Below are positions 8,198 to 19,365 of a stretch of DNA of 53,630 nt, piece by piece. Made by a program: the position numbers and the translations under genes. The stretch's first letter is position 1. Every line of letters starts with the position of its first letter. This DNA is from an uncultured Eubacteriales bacterium (GTDB taxonomy: Bacteria; Bacillota; Clostridia; Oscillospirales; Acutalibacteraceae): contig CASGAS010000007.1 of the NCBI GenBank assembly GCA_949299505.1, forward strand, positions 1 to 53,630. Direction: 5' to 3'. The notes under the pieces are model-generated. The model was not told the DNA's origin. It worked only from the letters and a program-made list of their open reading frames with translations, and ran no database searches.

Positions 8198-9478
8198 GTG
8201 GCCGCTTCGTATCCGATTGATTCCGTTTCCAATATGTACCCGGCCATGGGCGGGTATGTGTTCCGCCTTTGCGCGGTGCTGTTTGAAGGCTTCGAATTTG
8301 ACGCCGCCGTCCTGCGGCGCGCGGTGCGCCACGTTGCGCCGCAGTTTCCCGTGATGTGCTCGCACCTTGTGAAGACCTTTTTCGGCTACCGGCACGTCCC
8401 GGCGCGCGACCTCGACGTCGTCGCGTTCGGCGAACCGCCCGTGCAAAATCCCGAGATGTTCGACACCGACAAGCCCTGCTTTCGGCTGTATATCCGCGGC
8501 AGGCGGCTTGCGATGGACGTGTTCCATGCGAACGCCGACGGCGTGGCGGCCGTCACGTTTTTGAAAGCGCTGCTCGGCGCCTACGCCGCCATGCAAAAGG
8601 GGGAGTCGGTGCCGCCGGCGGTCATCCCGCCCGAACGCGACCTTTTGGACCCCTACAGGCTCTACTACAAGCCCGTCAAGCCGGCGAAGCTGTTGGAAAA
8701 GCCGGCGTTCTGGGGGCCGCTGCCCGCCCCGAAAAACGGGAGCTACTACATACGCTTTTCGACCTTTACGATGGACGCCGTGGATATTCGCCGGCAAACG
8801 AAGCCGCAGGGCTTTTCCATCAACGACTTTCTTTCGGCGGCGGTTTATTTCGCCATTCTGCGCGCGACGGATGCCGGGAAAAGCGACCTGCCCGTATCGC
8901 TTTCCGTCCCGATTGATTTGCGGCCGTTTTTCGGTTCGCACACGCAGCGCAATTTCGCCTATTACACCAACATCCGGTTCGACCGGGACGTATGCGGCGC
9001 GGATTTTGCGCGCGCCATGCGGACCGCCCACGACGGCGTGCAGAAAGCCGCCGGGGAAGCGGGCGTGCGCGCGGGCGTGGCGACGACCTACCTTGCCGCC
9101 AACAATCCCGTGACGCGCTTTTCGCCGCGGGCGGCGCGGGAGCTTGCGATTCGCAAGGCGTACCGCCATGTGGCGGGCGGGTCCATTACCACCACGCTCT
9201 CAAACCTCGGCGCGCACCGGCTCGACGGCGCGGCGGGCGAGCTGGTTGAGCGGTTTGAGCTGTATCTCGGCGCGGGCTACCGGGGCTTTAACACCTCGGC
9301 GGTGGGCTTGAACGGCCGGGTGACGCTGTGTACGGCCTGCGGAACGGACAGCCCCGTGCTGGAAAACGCGCTGCTCGACGTGCTCAAAACGCAGGGCGTG
9401 CCCTGCAAGTGGGAGCATTTTGCCTACAAGAACCGGGAACTTATCGAAGAGCCGCAGGAAATTTTGCTTGACAAATAA
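8198..9478 (+). CDS. CoA-dependent acyltransferase / condensation-domain-like protein (alcohol acetyltransferase type)
   Basis: A 426-residue protein of the chloramphenicol-acetyltransferase-like superfamily. The catalytic HxxxDG motif is present as HANADG (about residue 110), in the usual position for alcohol acetyltransferase/condensation folds. A second conserved stretch, SVPIDLRPFFGSHTQRNF, matches the C-terminal core with the structural Arg. These enzymes transfer acyl groups to alcohols or amines; the substrate here is unknown. The start is GTG-8198 after AAAAGGGGGGA. The gene is not followed by biosynthetic partners; the next unit is the leucine operon, whose promoter -35 box lies in its last codons. 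Confidence 0.7.
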   Translation: MAASYPIDSVSNMYPAMGGYVFRLCAVLFEGFEFDAAVLRRAVRHVAPQFPVMCSHLVKTFFGYRHVPARDLDVVAFGEPPVQNPEMFDTDKPCFRLYIRGRRLAMDVFHANADGVAAVTFLKALLGAYAAMQKGESVPPAVIPPERDLLDPYRLYYKPVKPAKLLEKPAFWGPLPAPKNGSYYIRFSTFTMDAVDIRRQTKPQGFSINDFLSAAVYFAILRATDAGKSDLPVSLSVPIDLRPFFGSHTQRNFAYYTNIRFDRDVCGADFARAMRTAHDGVQKAAGEAGVRAGVATTYLAANNPVTRFSPRAARELAIRKAYRHVAGGSITTTLSNLGAHRLDGAAGELVERFELYLGAGYRGFNTSAVGLNGRVTLCTACGTDSPVLENALLDVLKTQGVPCKWEHFAYKNRELIEEPQEILLDK

Positions 9479-9496
9479 ACGCCGCGCGCATATAAT
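9468..9496 (+). promoter_or_regulatory. Consensus promoter of the leucine operon
   Basis: TTGACA (9468-9473), 17-bp spacer, TATAAT (9491-9496), all consensus. The -35 hexamer overlaps the last codons of the acyltransferase gene. Transcription should start near 9503, just ahead of the T-box. Confidence 0.9.
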
Positions 9497-9502
9497 GAAG
9501 AA

Positions 9503-9786
9503 ACCAATAGAATATCGCCTGTCAAAGACTGTGAAGGAAATAAGGCAAACCGGAGGGTTTCAGAGAGCTGCCGTGTGGTGCGAGGCAGTACGGAGGGTTT
9601 GCGCATAGCTCGTTCCGGAGTCGCCCGGCTGAAAGCATAGGCCGGGACGGTTGACCTCGTTATTCGGTCAGACCTTGTTAGAGGTCGTCAAGAGGGCGGC
9701 GTTTTCGCCGCTGAATTAGGGTGGTACCGCGTGGAAGCTTCCTCGCCCCTGTTTTGCCGAACGGCAGAATGCGGGCGATTTTTTAT
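9503..9786 (+). promoter_or_regulatory. Leucine-specific T-box riboswitch with terminator
   Basis: The leader shows the T-box sequence AGGGTGGTACCGCG at 9718-9731. Stem I has the CAGAGAG / TGGTGCGA / GTACGG distal blocks; GCAAACC pairs with GGTTTGC below them. The 3' side of the specifier loop reads GCATAGCTCGTTCC, placing CTC (Leu) at 9609-9611, with GGAA/TTCC closing the loop. A terminator follows: TCGCCC ... GGGCGA then T6 (about 9744-9785). Uncharged tRNA-Leu should promote read-through into leuA. The specifier assignment is by alignment to known T-box geometry and agrees with the downstream genes. Confidence 0.93.
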
Positions 9787-9812
9787 TGCAAAACGCAAAA
9801 AGGAGAACCGTG

Positions 9813-11593
9813 ATGAAAACAAACAAGTATTTCCCGTTTGTGCCCGTCGACATCCCCGACCGCACCTGGCCGTCGAAAACCATCGAAAAAGCGCCGGTCT
9901 GGTGCTCGGTTGACCTGCGCGACGGCAACCAGGCGCTGATTGACCCGATGAATCTTGAAGAAAAGCTCGAAATGTTCCAGACGCTTGTGGACATCGGGAT
10001 TAAGGAGATTGAGGTCGGGTTCCCGTCCGCGTCCGAGACGGAGTATGAAATCCTGCGCACGCTTATCGAAGGGCACTACATCCCCGACGACGTGACCATC
10101 CAGGTGCTTGTGCAGTGCCGCGAACACCTGATTCGCCGCACCTTTGAGGCGGTCGAGGGCGCGAAAAACGTGATTATCCATTTTTACAATTCGACGTCGA
10201 CGCTGCAGCGCAAGGTCGTGTTCAAAAAGGACATGGCGGGCATTACCGACATCGCCGTTTCCGGCGCGCGGCTTGTCAAAAAGCTGTCCGATGAGCTGAT
10301 GGCGCAGTCCGACATCCGCATCCGCTATGAGTATTCGCCCGAAAGCTACACGGGCACGGAGCCGGATTTTGCGGTTGATATCTGCCAGCGCGTGCTCGAG
10401 GAGCTCGGCGCGACGCCCGAGAACCCGGTCATTCTCAATCTGCCGTCCACCGTCGAGGGCAGCACGCCCAACGGCTACGCCGACCAGATTGAATATTTCT
10501 GCCGCCACTTGAAAGGGCGCGACAGCGCGATTATCAGCCTGCACCCTGCCGCCACTTGAAAGGGCGCGACAGCGCGATTATCAGCCTGCACCCGCACAAC
10601 GACCGCGGCACGGCGGTTGCGGCGGCGGAGCTGGGCCTGCTTGCGGGGGCGGACCGCATCGAGGGGACGCTGTTCGGCAACGGCGAACGCACCGGCAACG
10701 TCGATTTGGTGACGCTGGCGCTCAACATGTATACGCAGAATGTGGACTGCAAGCTTGATTTCTCGAACATCAACCACGTCAAGGACGTTTACGAGCGCAC
10801 GACGAAGATGACCGTCGGCCCGCGCCAGCCGTATGCGGGCGAGCTTGTCTTTACGGCGTTTTCCGGCTCGCACCAGGACGCCATCAACAAGGGCAAGGCC
10901 TATATGGCGGAAACGCATTCCGACCGCTGGGAGGTGCCGTACCTGCCCATAGACCCGGCGGACGTCGGCCGCGAATACGAGCCGATTATCCGCATCAACA
11001 GCCAGTCCGGCAAGGGCGGCGTGGCGTACGTCATGCAGGAATTCGGCTTCAAAATGCCCAAGGCCATGCACCCGGAATTCAGCGCCGTGGTGCAGGAGGC
11101 GTGCGATAGGACCGGCCGCGAGCTCAAGGCGCAGGAGGTGTTCGACCTCTTTATCGAGGAGTACCGCAACGTCTGCGGGCCGTATAAGCTTTTGAACCAC
11201 AAGTTCAGCGAGGAAAAAGAGGAGCACGAGGCGCTGACCAAGGTCCGCTTTACCGGGACGCTGCAATACAACGGCGACGCCCCCATGGAGATTGAGGGCA
11301 CGGGCTCGGGCCCCATCGGCGCCTTTTGCCAGGCGCTCAACAAGGTGGGCCTGCAGGACTACCAGTTCGTCGACTACAGCGAGCACGCCATTTCCCGCGG
11401 CAGCGATTCCAAGGCGGTCAGCTATATTCATATCAAGGACCCGGCGGGCAAGGACGTGTTCGGCATCGGCATTTCCCACAACATCAACTACGCGTCCTTA
11501 AAGGGCATTTTGTGCGCCATCAACCGCTGCCAGAAAAACTGCGTGCGCGCCGAGCAGCCGCCCATCTTTGACGCGGCGAAGAGCGCGAAGTAA
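9813..11593 (+). pseudogene. leuA: 2-isopropylmalate synthase, frameshifted by a 47-bp tandem duplication
   Basis: Condenses acetyl-CoA with 2-oxoisovalerate in the first committed step of leucine synthesis. The N-terminal part (9813 to stop 10559) carries the type-2 LeuA signature DRTWPSKTIEKAPVWCSVDL and the metal-site DLRDGNQ; the second part (frame open 10556-11593) carries HPHNDRGTAV, GNGERTGN and the C-terminal LeuA regulatory domain. The two parts lie in different frames. A 47-bp duplication at 10499-10592 supplies the shift and introduces TGA directly after SLHP of the catalytic loop. Removing one copy gives a continuous 577-residue enzyme of normal length. ATG-9813 follows AGGAG. The second part has no ribosome binding site of its own. 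It may be a true mutation, a reversible switch, or an assembly error. Confidence 0.93.
10499..10592 (+). repeat. 47-bp perfect tandem duplication inside leuA
   Basis: Copies at 10499-10545 and 10546-10592 are identical; each begins CTGCCGCCACTTGAAAGG and ends AGCCTGCACC. The following base (C) also matches. Since 47 is not a multiple of three, the reading frame shifts. Confidence 0.98.
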
Positions 11594-11594
11594 C

Positions 11595-12353
11595 ATGAAT
11601 ATCCAATGGGATGCGGCCGGGTACGCGCAGCATTTTGCCTTTGTGCCGAAATACGGAGAGGCGCTGCTTGCGCTGCTCGACCCCGAAACGGCGCGAACGG
11701 TGCTGGACCTTGGCTGCGGCGGCGGCGCGCTGACCGGGCAGCTGCAAGCGGCGGGCTATACGGTCTGCGGTATGGACGCGGACGCAGGGCAGCTTGCCGT
11801 GGCGCGGCAAGCGCACCCGGACATCCGCTTTTTTCTGGGCGACGCGACGGATTTTTCGCTGGAAGCCCCCGTGGACGCGGTGTTTTCCAATGCGGTGCTG
11901 CACTGGATTGACCGCGAGCGCCAGCCGGACGCGCTTTCCTGCGTTTTCCGCGCGCTGCGCGCGGGCGGGCAGTTCGTCTTTGAAATGGGCGGCGCGGGCT
12001 GCGGCGCGCAGATTCACGCCGCCTTGCGGCGGGCGTTTGCAAAGCGGGGGCTTGCCTACCGCGTGCCGTTTTTCTTCCCCACCGTCGGCGAATACGCGCC
12101 GCTTTTGGAAGCGGCGGGCTTTCGCGTGACGTTTGCGGCGCTGTTTGACCGCCCGACGCCGCTTGCGGGAGAACGGGGCATGGAGGACTGGATTCGGATG
12201 TTCGTCCAAGCGCCGTTTGCGGCGCTTCCGGCGGCCGAGACGGACGAAATCATCCGGGAGGCTGTCGAGGACCTGCGTTCGCGCTTATATCAGGACGGCG
12301 TGTGGGCGGCGGATTATGTGCGCCTGCGCTGCAAGGCGGTAAAACCTGCATGA
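11595..12353 (+). CDS. Class I SAM methyltransferase, trans-aconitate methyltransferase-like
   Basis: The 252-residue protein has a Rossmann methyltransferase core: motif I LDLGCGGG (about 36-43), an acidic motif II MDADAGQLAVARQ, and NAVLHWI in motif IV. The layout (N-terminal W-x-x-x-x-Y, FSNAVLHW, a C-terminal region with AGFRV and MEDWIRMF) resembles Tam/COG4106 trans-aconitate methyltransferases more than ubiquinone-type enzymes. It starts 1 bp after the leuA stop and lies 18 bp before leuB, so it belongs to the T-box-controlled leucine transcript. The yeast relative Tmt1 methylates 3-isopropylmalate as well as trans-aconitate, making a leucine-pathway acid a reasonable but unproven substrate. 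Confidence 0.82.
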   Translation: MNIQWDAAGYAQHFAFVPKYGEALLALLDPETARTVLDLGCGGGALTGQLQAAGYTVCGMDADAGQLAVARQAHPDIRFFLGDATDFSLEAPVDAVFSNAVLHWIDRERQPDALSCVFRALRAGGQFVFEMGGAGCGAQIHAALRRAFAKRGLAYRVPFFFPTVGEYAPLLEAAGFRVTFAALFDRPTPLAGERGMEDWIRMFVQAPFAALPAAETDEIIREAVEDLRSRLYQDGVWAADYVRLRCKAVKPA

Positions 12354-12371
12354 TAAAAAGGAGTGTTTCAT

Positions 12372-13442
12372 ATGCGAGAGCATAAAATTGTGGTGTTAAA
12401 AGGCGACGGCATCGGGCCCGAGATTGTCGACGAGGCGCTGAAGACCCTGGACGCCGCGGGTGAAAAGTTCGGGTTCCGAATGGTCTATGACGAGCAGCTC
12501 ATGGGCGGCGCGGCCATTGACGCGACCGGCGTGCCGCTGCCGCAGGAGACCGTGCAGGCGTGCCGGGCGGCGGACTGCGTGTTTTTGGGCGCGGTCGGCG
12601 GCCCGAAGTGGGACGGCCAGCCCGGCTCGAATCGGCCGGAGGCGGGGCTTTTGGGCATCCGCGGGGCGCTGGGGCTGTATGCCAATCTGCGGCCGGCCAA
12701 GATTTTCGGGCCGCTTAAAAGCGCGTCGCCCATTAAGGATGAAATCATCGGCGACAGCATGGACCTCCTCATTGTCCGTGAGCTGACGGGCGGCATTTAT
12801 TTCGGCGAACGCGGCACGGGCGAGGAAAACGGCGAGGCGTATGCGTATGATACCGAAAAATATTCGGTGTCCGAAATCCGCCGCATTGCAAAGACCGCGT
12901 TTGAAATGGCGATGAAGCGCCAAAAAAGGCTTTGCAGCGTCGACAAGGCCAACGTGCTCGATTCTTCGCGGCTTTGGAGAAAGACCGTTACCGAAATGGC
13001 GAAGGACTACCCCGAAGTCGAGCTTTCCCACATGTATGTGGACAACTGCGCCATGCAGCTGGTGCGCAACCCGAAGCAGTTTGACGTTATTGTGACCTCC
13101 AACATTTTCGGCGACATTTTGTCGGACGAGGCCTCCATGATTTCCGGCTCGATTGGGATGCTTGCCTCCGCGTCGCTGGCCGCGGGCAAGTTCGGCCTGT
13201 ACGAACCGATTCACGGCTCCGCGCCCGACATTGCGGGGCAGGGCGTCGCGAACCCCCTGGCGACGATTCTGTCGGCGGCGATGATGCTGCGCTATTCGCT
13301 CGACGAACCGCAGGCGGCGGACGCCATTGAAGCGGCGGTGGACGCGGCGCTCAAAGCCGCGCGCACGCCCGACATTTATGAGGACGGCTTCCGAAAAGTC
13401 TCTACGTCCGAAATGGGCGACCTTGTCGCGTCGCTGGTGTAA
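12372..13442 (+). CDS. leuB: 3-isopropylmalate dehydrogenase
   Basis: NAD-dependent oxidative decarboxylation of 3-isopropylmalate to the leucine 2-oxoacid. The 356-residue protein has [10 protein letters not shown] at the N-terminus, GAVGGPKWD, the substrate-binding region [14 protein letters not shown], the metal-binding [14 protein letters not shown], and the NAD motif [14 protein letters not shown]. Length is typical. ATG-12372 follows AAGGAG at 8 bp. It is the last gene of the T-box operon and is followed by a strong terminator. leuC and leuD, needed for the intermediate isomerisation, are not in this window. Confidence 0.97.
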   Translation: MREHKIVVLKGDGIGPEIVDEALKTLDAAGEKFGFRMVYDEQLMGGAAIDATGVPLPQETVQACRAADCVFLGAVGGPKWDGQPGSNRPEAGLLGIRGALGLYANLRPAKIFGPLKSASPIKDEIIGDSMDLLIVRELTGGIYFGERGTGEENGEAYAYDTEKYSVSEIRRIAKTAFEMAMKRQKRLCSVDKANVLDSSRLWRKTVTEMAKDYPEVELSHMYVDNCAMQLVRNPKQFDVIVTSNIFGDILSDEASMISGSIGMLASASLAAGKFGLYEPIHGSAPDIAGQGVANPLATILSAAMMLRYSLDEPQAADAIEAAVDAALKAARTPDIYEDGFRKVSTSEMGDLVASLV

Positions 13443-13458
13443 AAAACAGGCAAGACGA

Positions 13459-13490
13459 TTCCCCCGGCACAGTGCGCCGGGGGATTTTTT
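13459..13490 (+). terminator. Rho-independent terminator after leuB
   Basis: Stem TCCCCCGGC/GCCGGGGGA with loop ACAGTGC and T6. It is nearly identical to the terminator at 14482-14514. Confidence 0.92.
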
Positions 13491-13581
13491 GTGCTTTCTA
13501 AACATGGAAGCCCAGCGCTTTGCAGCGATACAGGCGCTCGCTTTGTCATTTTAACCAAAGATATATATATATATAAATTTA

Positions 13582-13610
13582 TTGACTTTCTATACAATTC
13601 GTTGTATTCT
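13582..13610 (+). promoter_or_regulatory. Promoter with an embedded palindromic operator
   Basis: TTGACT (13582-13587), 17-bp spacer, TATTCT (13605-13610). The inverted repeat ATACAA-TTCG-TTGTAT (13592-13607) fills the spacer and enters the -10 box, the usual place for a repressor site. A run of alternating AT (13559-13574) lies just upstream and could act as an UP-like or flexible element. The cognate regulator is not in the window. Confidence 0.7.
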
Positions 13611-13745
13611 GAACATAGAATCGAGTAAGCTTTCCATGCGGAACTTCTGCGGGCGTATCAAACAAAAAGGAGGGCTGCCGCTCTTTTAGGGGCTTCCATG
13701 CTTTTTATTGTGTTATGAGGAGGTGAACGGACGACGCGTTCCTGT

Positions 13746-14450
13746 GTGCGCGGCGTCCCCGCTATGCAATTCTTTCCCGTTGGGGCAGGCCTGGCTGCCG
13801 CCCTGCTCTGTATCGTTCTCATTGTTCTCACAATCGTTTTCGCCAAACGAAAGCGTCCGGCTTCCATTGCCTGCGGCGTGTTTTCCGGCCTTTTCGCCCT
13901 GTATCTCCTTGTCGGCTGCTGCGTTCTGTTCCCGACCGCCTGGCGGGAGAACGGATATGCGTATTTTTCGTTGGGCGTACAGGCGGACGGCGTGCGCACG
14001 GCGCTTGTAAGCGCCGCCGAAAAGGAGACGCCGTTTGCGGCGTTCGTTCCCGGCGCCGAAACCTACCAGACCGAGCAAATCCTCTATAAAAACGGCGCCG
14101 CCGCCACGTTGGAACGGCAAAGCGCGCAATATGCCGACACAAACAGCCGCGTCGAAATCGAGCTGTATACCTTTGCCTCTGAAGCGCTTGCCAAAAGCGC
14201 TTTTGCGGAAAGCCAAAATGAGATGACGGCGCAGTTCGGCGCATCGGAGAAGCTTTTGCAGGTCGACGGCGAGGGCTGGACGGCGCTGGTTTCCCCCGTC
14301 GCGTATGACGGTTCCCGATTTTTGCTGCCGACCGTAGACGTCGACGGCGCGTCGCTGCGCGTCATCGCGCAGTGCAAAAACCAGTATATCTTGATTCGCG
14401 AGCAGTCCCAAGGACAGTCGCTTACCCTGCCGGACGCGTTGTTCCGGTAA
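13746..14450 (+). CDS. Small membrane-anchored protein of unknown function
   Basis: The frame gives 234 residues from GTG-13746 or 228 from ATG-13764. Two hydrophobic segments lie near the N-terminus (about 12-33 and 42-66), followed by an extracytoplasmic domain of about 165 residues with mixed alpha/beta character and no recognised motif. The start is uncertain: the best ribosome binding site (AGGAGGTG, 13719-13725) lies 20 bp before GTG-13746, further than usual. The gene has its own promoter/operator, and near-identical terminators flank it on both sides, as if it had been inserted as a cassette behind leuB. Confidence 0.65.
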   Translation: MRGVPAMQFFPVGAGLAAALLCIVLIVLTIVFAKRKRPASIACGVFSGLFALYLLVGCCVLFPTAWRENGYAYFSLGVQADGVRTALVSAAEKETPFAAFVPGAETYQTEQILYKNGAAATLERQSAQYADTNSRVEIELYTFASEALAKSAFAESQNEMTAQFGASEKLLQVDGEGWTALVSPVAYDGSRFLLPTVDVDGASLRVIAQCKNQYILIREQSQGQSLTLPDALFR

Positions 14451-14481
14451 GCGTGCGTCTGGCATCCCACCCTGCAGCAAT

Positions 14482-14514
14482 TCCCCCGGCACACTGTGCC
14501 GGGGGATTTTTTTT
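14482..14514 (+). terminator. Rho-independent terminator
   Basis: Stem TCCCCCGGCACA/TGTGCCGGGGGA followed by T8. It ends the unknown membrane protein gene and copies the leuB terminator almost exactly. Confidence 0.93.
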
Positions 14515-14609
14515 GCGCTGCGGAAATTGACCCGCTGCATGCGGAAAACGGGTGAAAGCCCGGAATGTTAGAAACAGGTAAAATCGATGTTAAGCTTTGC
14601 ATAGGCGCG

Positions 14610-14638
14610 TTGACATGCGCCTGCGCCGCTTTTATAAT
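14610..14638 (+). promoter_or_regulatory. Consensus promoter for the Na/Pi cotransporter gene
   Basis: TTGACA (14610-14615), 17-bp spacer, TATAAT (14633-14638); both hexamers are perfect. Confidence 0.9.
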
Positions 14639-14673
14639 GGGCGGTAAGCACAGGGTTTGCAGGAGCGAGACTT

Positions 14674-16320
14674 ATGAAACTTACGGATATATTGGGGCTG
14701 TTCGGCGGGCTTGCGCTGTTTTTATACGGGATGCAGATGATGAGCACCGGGCTGGAGGCGGCGGCCGGCAACCGCATGAAGCACATTCTCGAAAAGCTGA
14801 CGACGAACCGCTTTTTGGGCGTCGCGGTCGGCGCGGGTATTACGGCGGTGATTCAGTCGTCGTCGGCGACCACGGTCATGGTCGTCGGCTTTGTCAACTC
14901 CGGCATGATGACGCTCAAGCAGGCCGTGGGCGTTATTATGGGCGCGAACATCGGCACGACCGTGACCGGGCAGCTGATTGCGCTGGACATTGGCGTGATT
15001 GCGCCGATTTTTGCGTTTGCGGGCGTTGTGCTGATCGTCTTTCTGAAAAAGCCCGCGCTGCACCATTACGGGCAAATCGTCGCGGGACTCGGGATTCTGT
15101 TTATCGGCATGTCCATGATGAGCGACGCCATGGCGCCGCTGGGCGAATACGAGCCGTTTGTCAAGGTGCTGACCTCCTTTGAAAACCCGCTGGTCGGCAT
15201 TTTGGCCGGCATGGCGTTTACGGCGGTGATTCAGTCGTCGTCGGCAAGCGTCGGGATTTTGCAGGCGCTGGCAACCGGCGGGCTCATAGGCCTCCCGAGC
15301 GCCGTGTATGTGCTGTTCGGGCAAAATATCGGCACCTGCATTACGGCGGCGCTCGCCTCGGTCGGCACCTGCCGCAATGCCAAGCGCACGGCGATTATCC
15401 ATGTGAGCTTCAACGTGATTGGCACGGTTCTATTTACGGCGCTTTGCATGGCGACGCCGCTTGTGGCCTTTGTGGAAAGCTGGACCCCCGGCAGCCCCAG
15501 CGCGCAGATTGCCAATATGCACACGCTGTTCAACGTGGTGACGACCCTGCTGCTGTTCCCCTTTGGCTCGGTTCTGGCGAAGTTTGCCGAACGGGTGCTG
15601 CCCAGCCGGCCGCAGGAGGCGGGGACGGACGACGCGCCGCACCTTTTGTACCTGAAGCCGCAGGAGCCCGCGCGCGAGCCGCGCATCGGGCTTTCGGCCA
15701 TTGCGCTGCACGACGTGCGCCGCGAGCTGGAGCGCATGTCGGAAATGGCGCGGGAAAATGTGGACCGCAGCTTCCTGGCGGTTCTGGACGGCAATTCCGG
15801 CCGCCTTGCCGACATCGACCGGCGGGAGACGTACATCGACTATCTCAACAAGGAGATTTCCGACTGCGTTTCGGGCATGATTGCGACGGAGAGCAACGAA
15901 GCGGACGCCGCGCGCATCAGCGCCTATTTTAAGATTGCGGGGAACCTGGAGCGCATCGGCGACCACGCCGTCAACATCGGCGAATACACAAAGCTGCTCG
16001 AGGAAAACCATATGCGCTTCTCCGAAAGCGCGCGGGCGGAAATTTCGGAAATGCGCCGCGTGGGAGACTGCGCTATGGGCCTTGTCGCCCGCCTGAGCCT
16101 GACACAGGCCGCGGCCTTTTCCGAAATCGCCGCCATAGAGCAGCAAATCGACGATATGGTCGAGCGGTATCGGGAAAACCAGCTGCGCCGGATGCACAGC
16201 GGCGCGTGCACGGGTCGTGCCTGCGTGATTTATTCGGAAATGCTGACGGATTTTGAGCGCATCGGCGACCATGTATTGAATATCGGCGAAGCGCTTGCGG
16301 CGCTCGCGCCCACGGCGTAA
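14674..16320 (+). CDS. Na/Pi cotransporter family protein with C-terminal PhoU domain
   Basis: A 548-residue inner-membrane protein of the NptA/YjbB type, moving phosphate with sodium. The membrane part (about 1-310) contains the inverted-repeat hallmark TAVIQSSSA twice (about residues 58-66 and 185-193) and the MGANIGTTVTG and FGQNIGTCITA partners. The C-terminal part (about 345-548) is helical and PhoU-like, with LERIGDHAVNIGEY and FERIGDHVLNIGEA repeats. ATG-14674 follows GCAGGAG. It is monocistronic, with its own promoter and a terminator shared with secA. PhoU-type tails are thought to gate or regulate transport. Confidence 0.93.
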   Translation: MKLTDILGLFGGLALFLYGMQMMSTGLEAAAGNRMKHILEKLTTNRFLGVAVGAGITAVIQSSSATTVMVVGFVNSGMMTLKQAVGVIMGANIGTTVTGQLIALDIGVIAPIFAFAGVVLIVFLKKPALHHYGQIVAGLGILFIGMSMMSDAMAPLGEYEPFVKVLTSFENPLVGILAGMAFTAVIQSSSASVGILQALATGGLIGLPSAVYVLFGQNIGTCITAALASVGTCRNAKRTAIIHVSFNVIGTVLFTALCMATPLVAFVESWTPGSPSAQIANMHTLFNVVTTLLLFPFGSVLAKFAERVLPSRPQEAGTDDAPHLLYLKPQEPAREPRIGLSAIALHDVRRELERMSEMARENVDRSFLAVLDGNSGRLADIDRRETYIDYLNKEISDCVSGMIATESNEADAARISAYFKIAGNLERIGDHAVNIGEYTKLLEENHMRFSESARAEISEMRRVGDCAMGLVARLSLTQAAAFSEIAAIEQQIDDMVERYRENQLRRMHSGACTGRACVIYSEMLTDFERIGDHVLNIGEALAALAPTA

Positions 16321-16339
16321 GCCGCCGGGCTGGACACGA

Positions 16340-16373
16340 AAAAGCCGCCCCCGTTTTCCTACGGGGGCGGCTT
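16340..16373. terminator. Bidirectional terminator between the Na/Pi gene and secA
   Basis: Stem AAAGCCGCCCCCGT/ACGGGGGCGGCTTT with loop TTTCCT, flanked by A and T runs that suit both directions. Confidence 0.9.
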
Positions 16374-16388
16374 TGCCTGTAGACTTGC

Positions 16389-19115
<2,727 letters not shown>

Positions 19116-19168
19116 GTCAATCGGTCCTTTCCTGCCGCTTGCCGTGCAAACGGCCGCATACATTCCAC

Positions 19169-19197
19169 ATTATACCATAAATGCGCAGAAAAATCAC
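19169..19197 (-). promoter_or_regulatory. Extended -10 promoter for secA
   Basis: TATAAT (19174-19169, minus) preceded by TGG; the -35 region is poor (GTGATT at 19197-19192). The transcript would start about 50 bp upstream of secA. Confidence 0.6.
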
Positions 19198-19277
19198 CTG
19201 TTTTTTTGGGAAAGGGCCCGGAAACTGCATCACGGCGGTTTTCCACGGATTTTTCGTTTTTGCCGTTCGGGTTTTCG

Positions 19278-19306
19278 TTGACTTTGCATGAAAACTTTGT
19301 TATACT
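19278..19306 (+). promoter_or_regulatory. Promoter of the SCP2-aminotransferase-transketolase operon
   Basis: TTGACT (19278-19283), 17-bp spacer, TATACT (19301-19306). No other good promoter was seen before 24.2 kb, so this probably drives five genes. Confidence 0.8.
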
Positions 19307-19365
19307 TTTTACATAGTTTTGTTTGGACCCGGTGCCGGCCGCCCAAACGCAAAGGAGGAATCCCA

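Noticed and set aside
12396..13505. 369-codon open frame antisense to leuB
   Set aside because: It mirrors leuB, has an Arg/His-rich composition typical of antisense reading of GC-rich genes, and lacks family motifs; leuB is unmistakable.
13708..14010. 100-codon frame overlapping the start of the unknown membrane protein
   Set aside because: Contains a well-placed AGGAGG within itself rather than before it, is Ser/Pro/Cys-rich, and competes with a frame that has two membrane segments and a normal composition.
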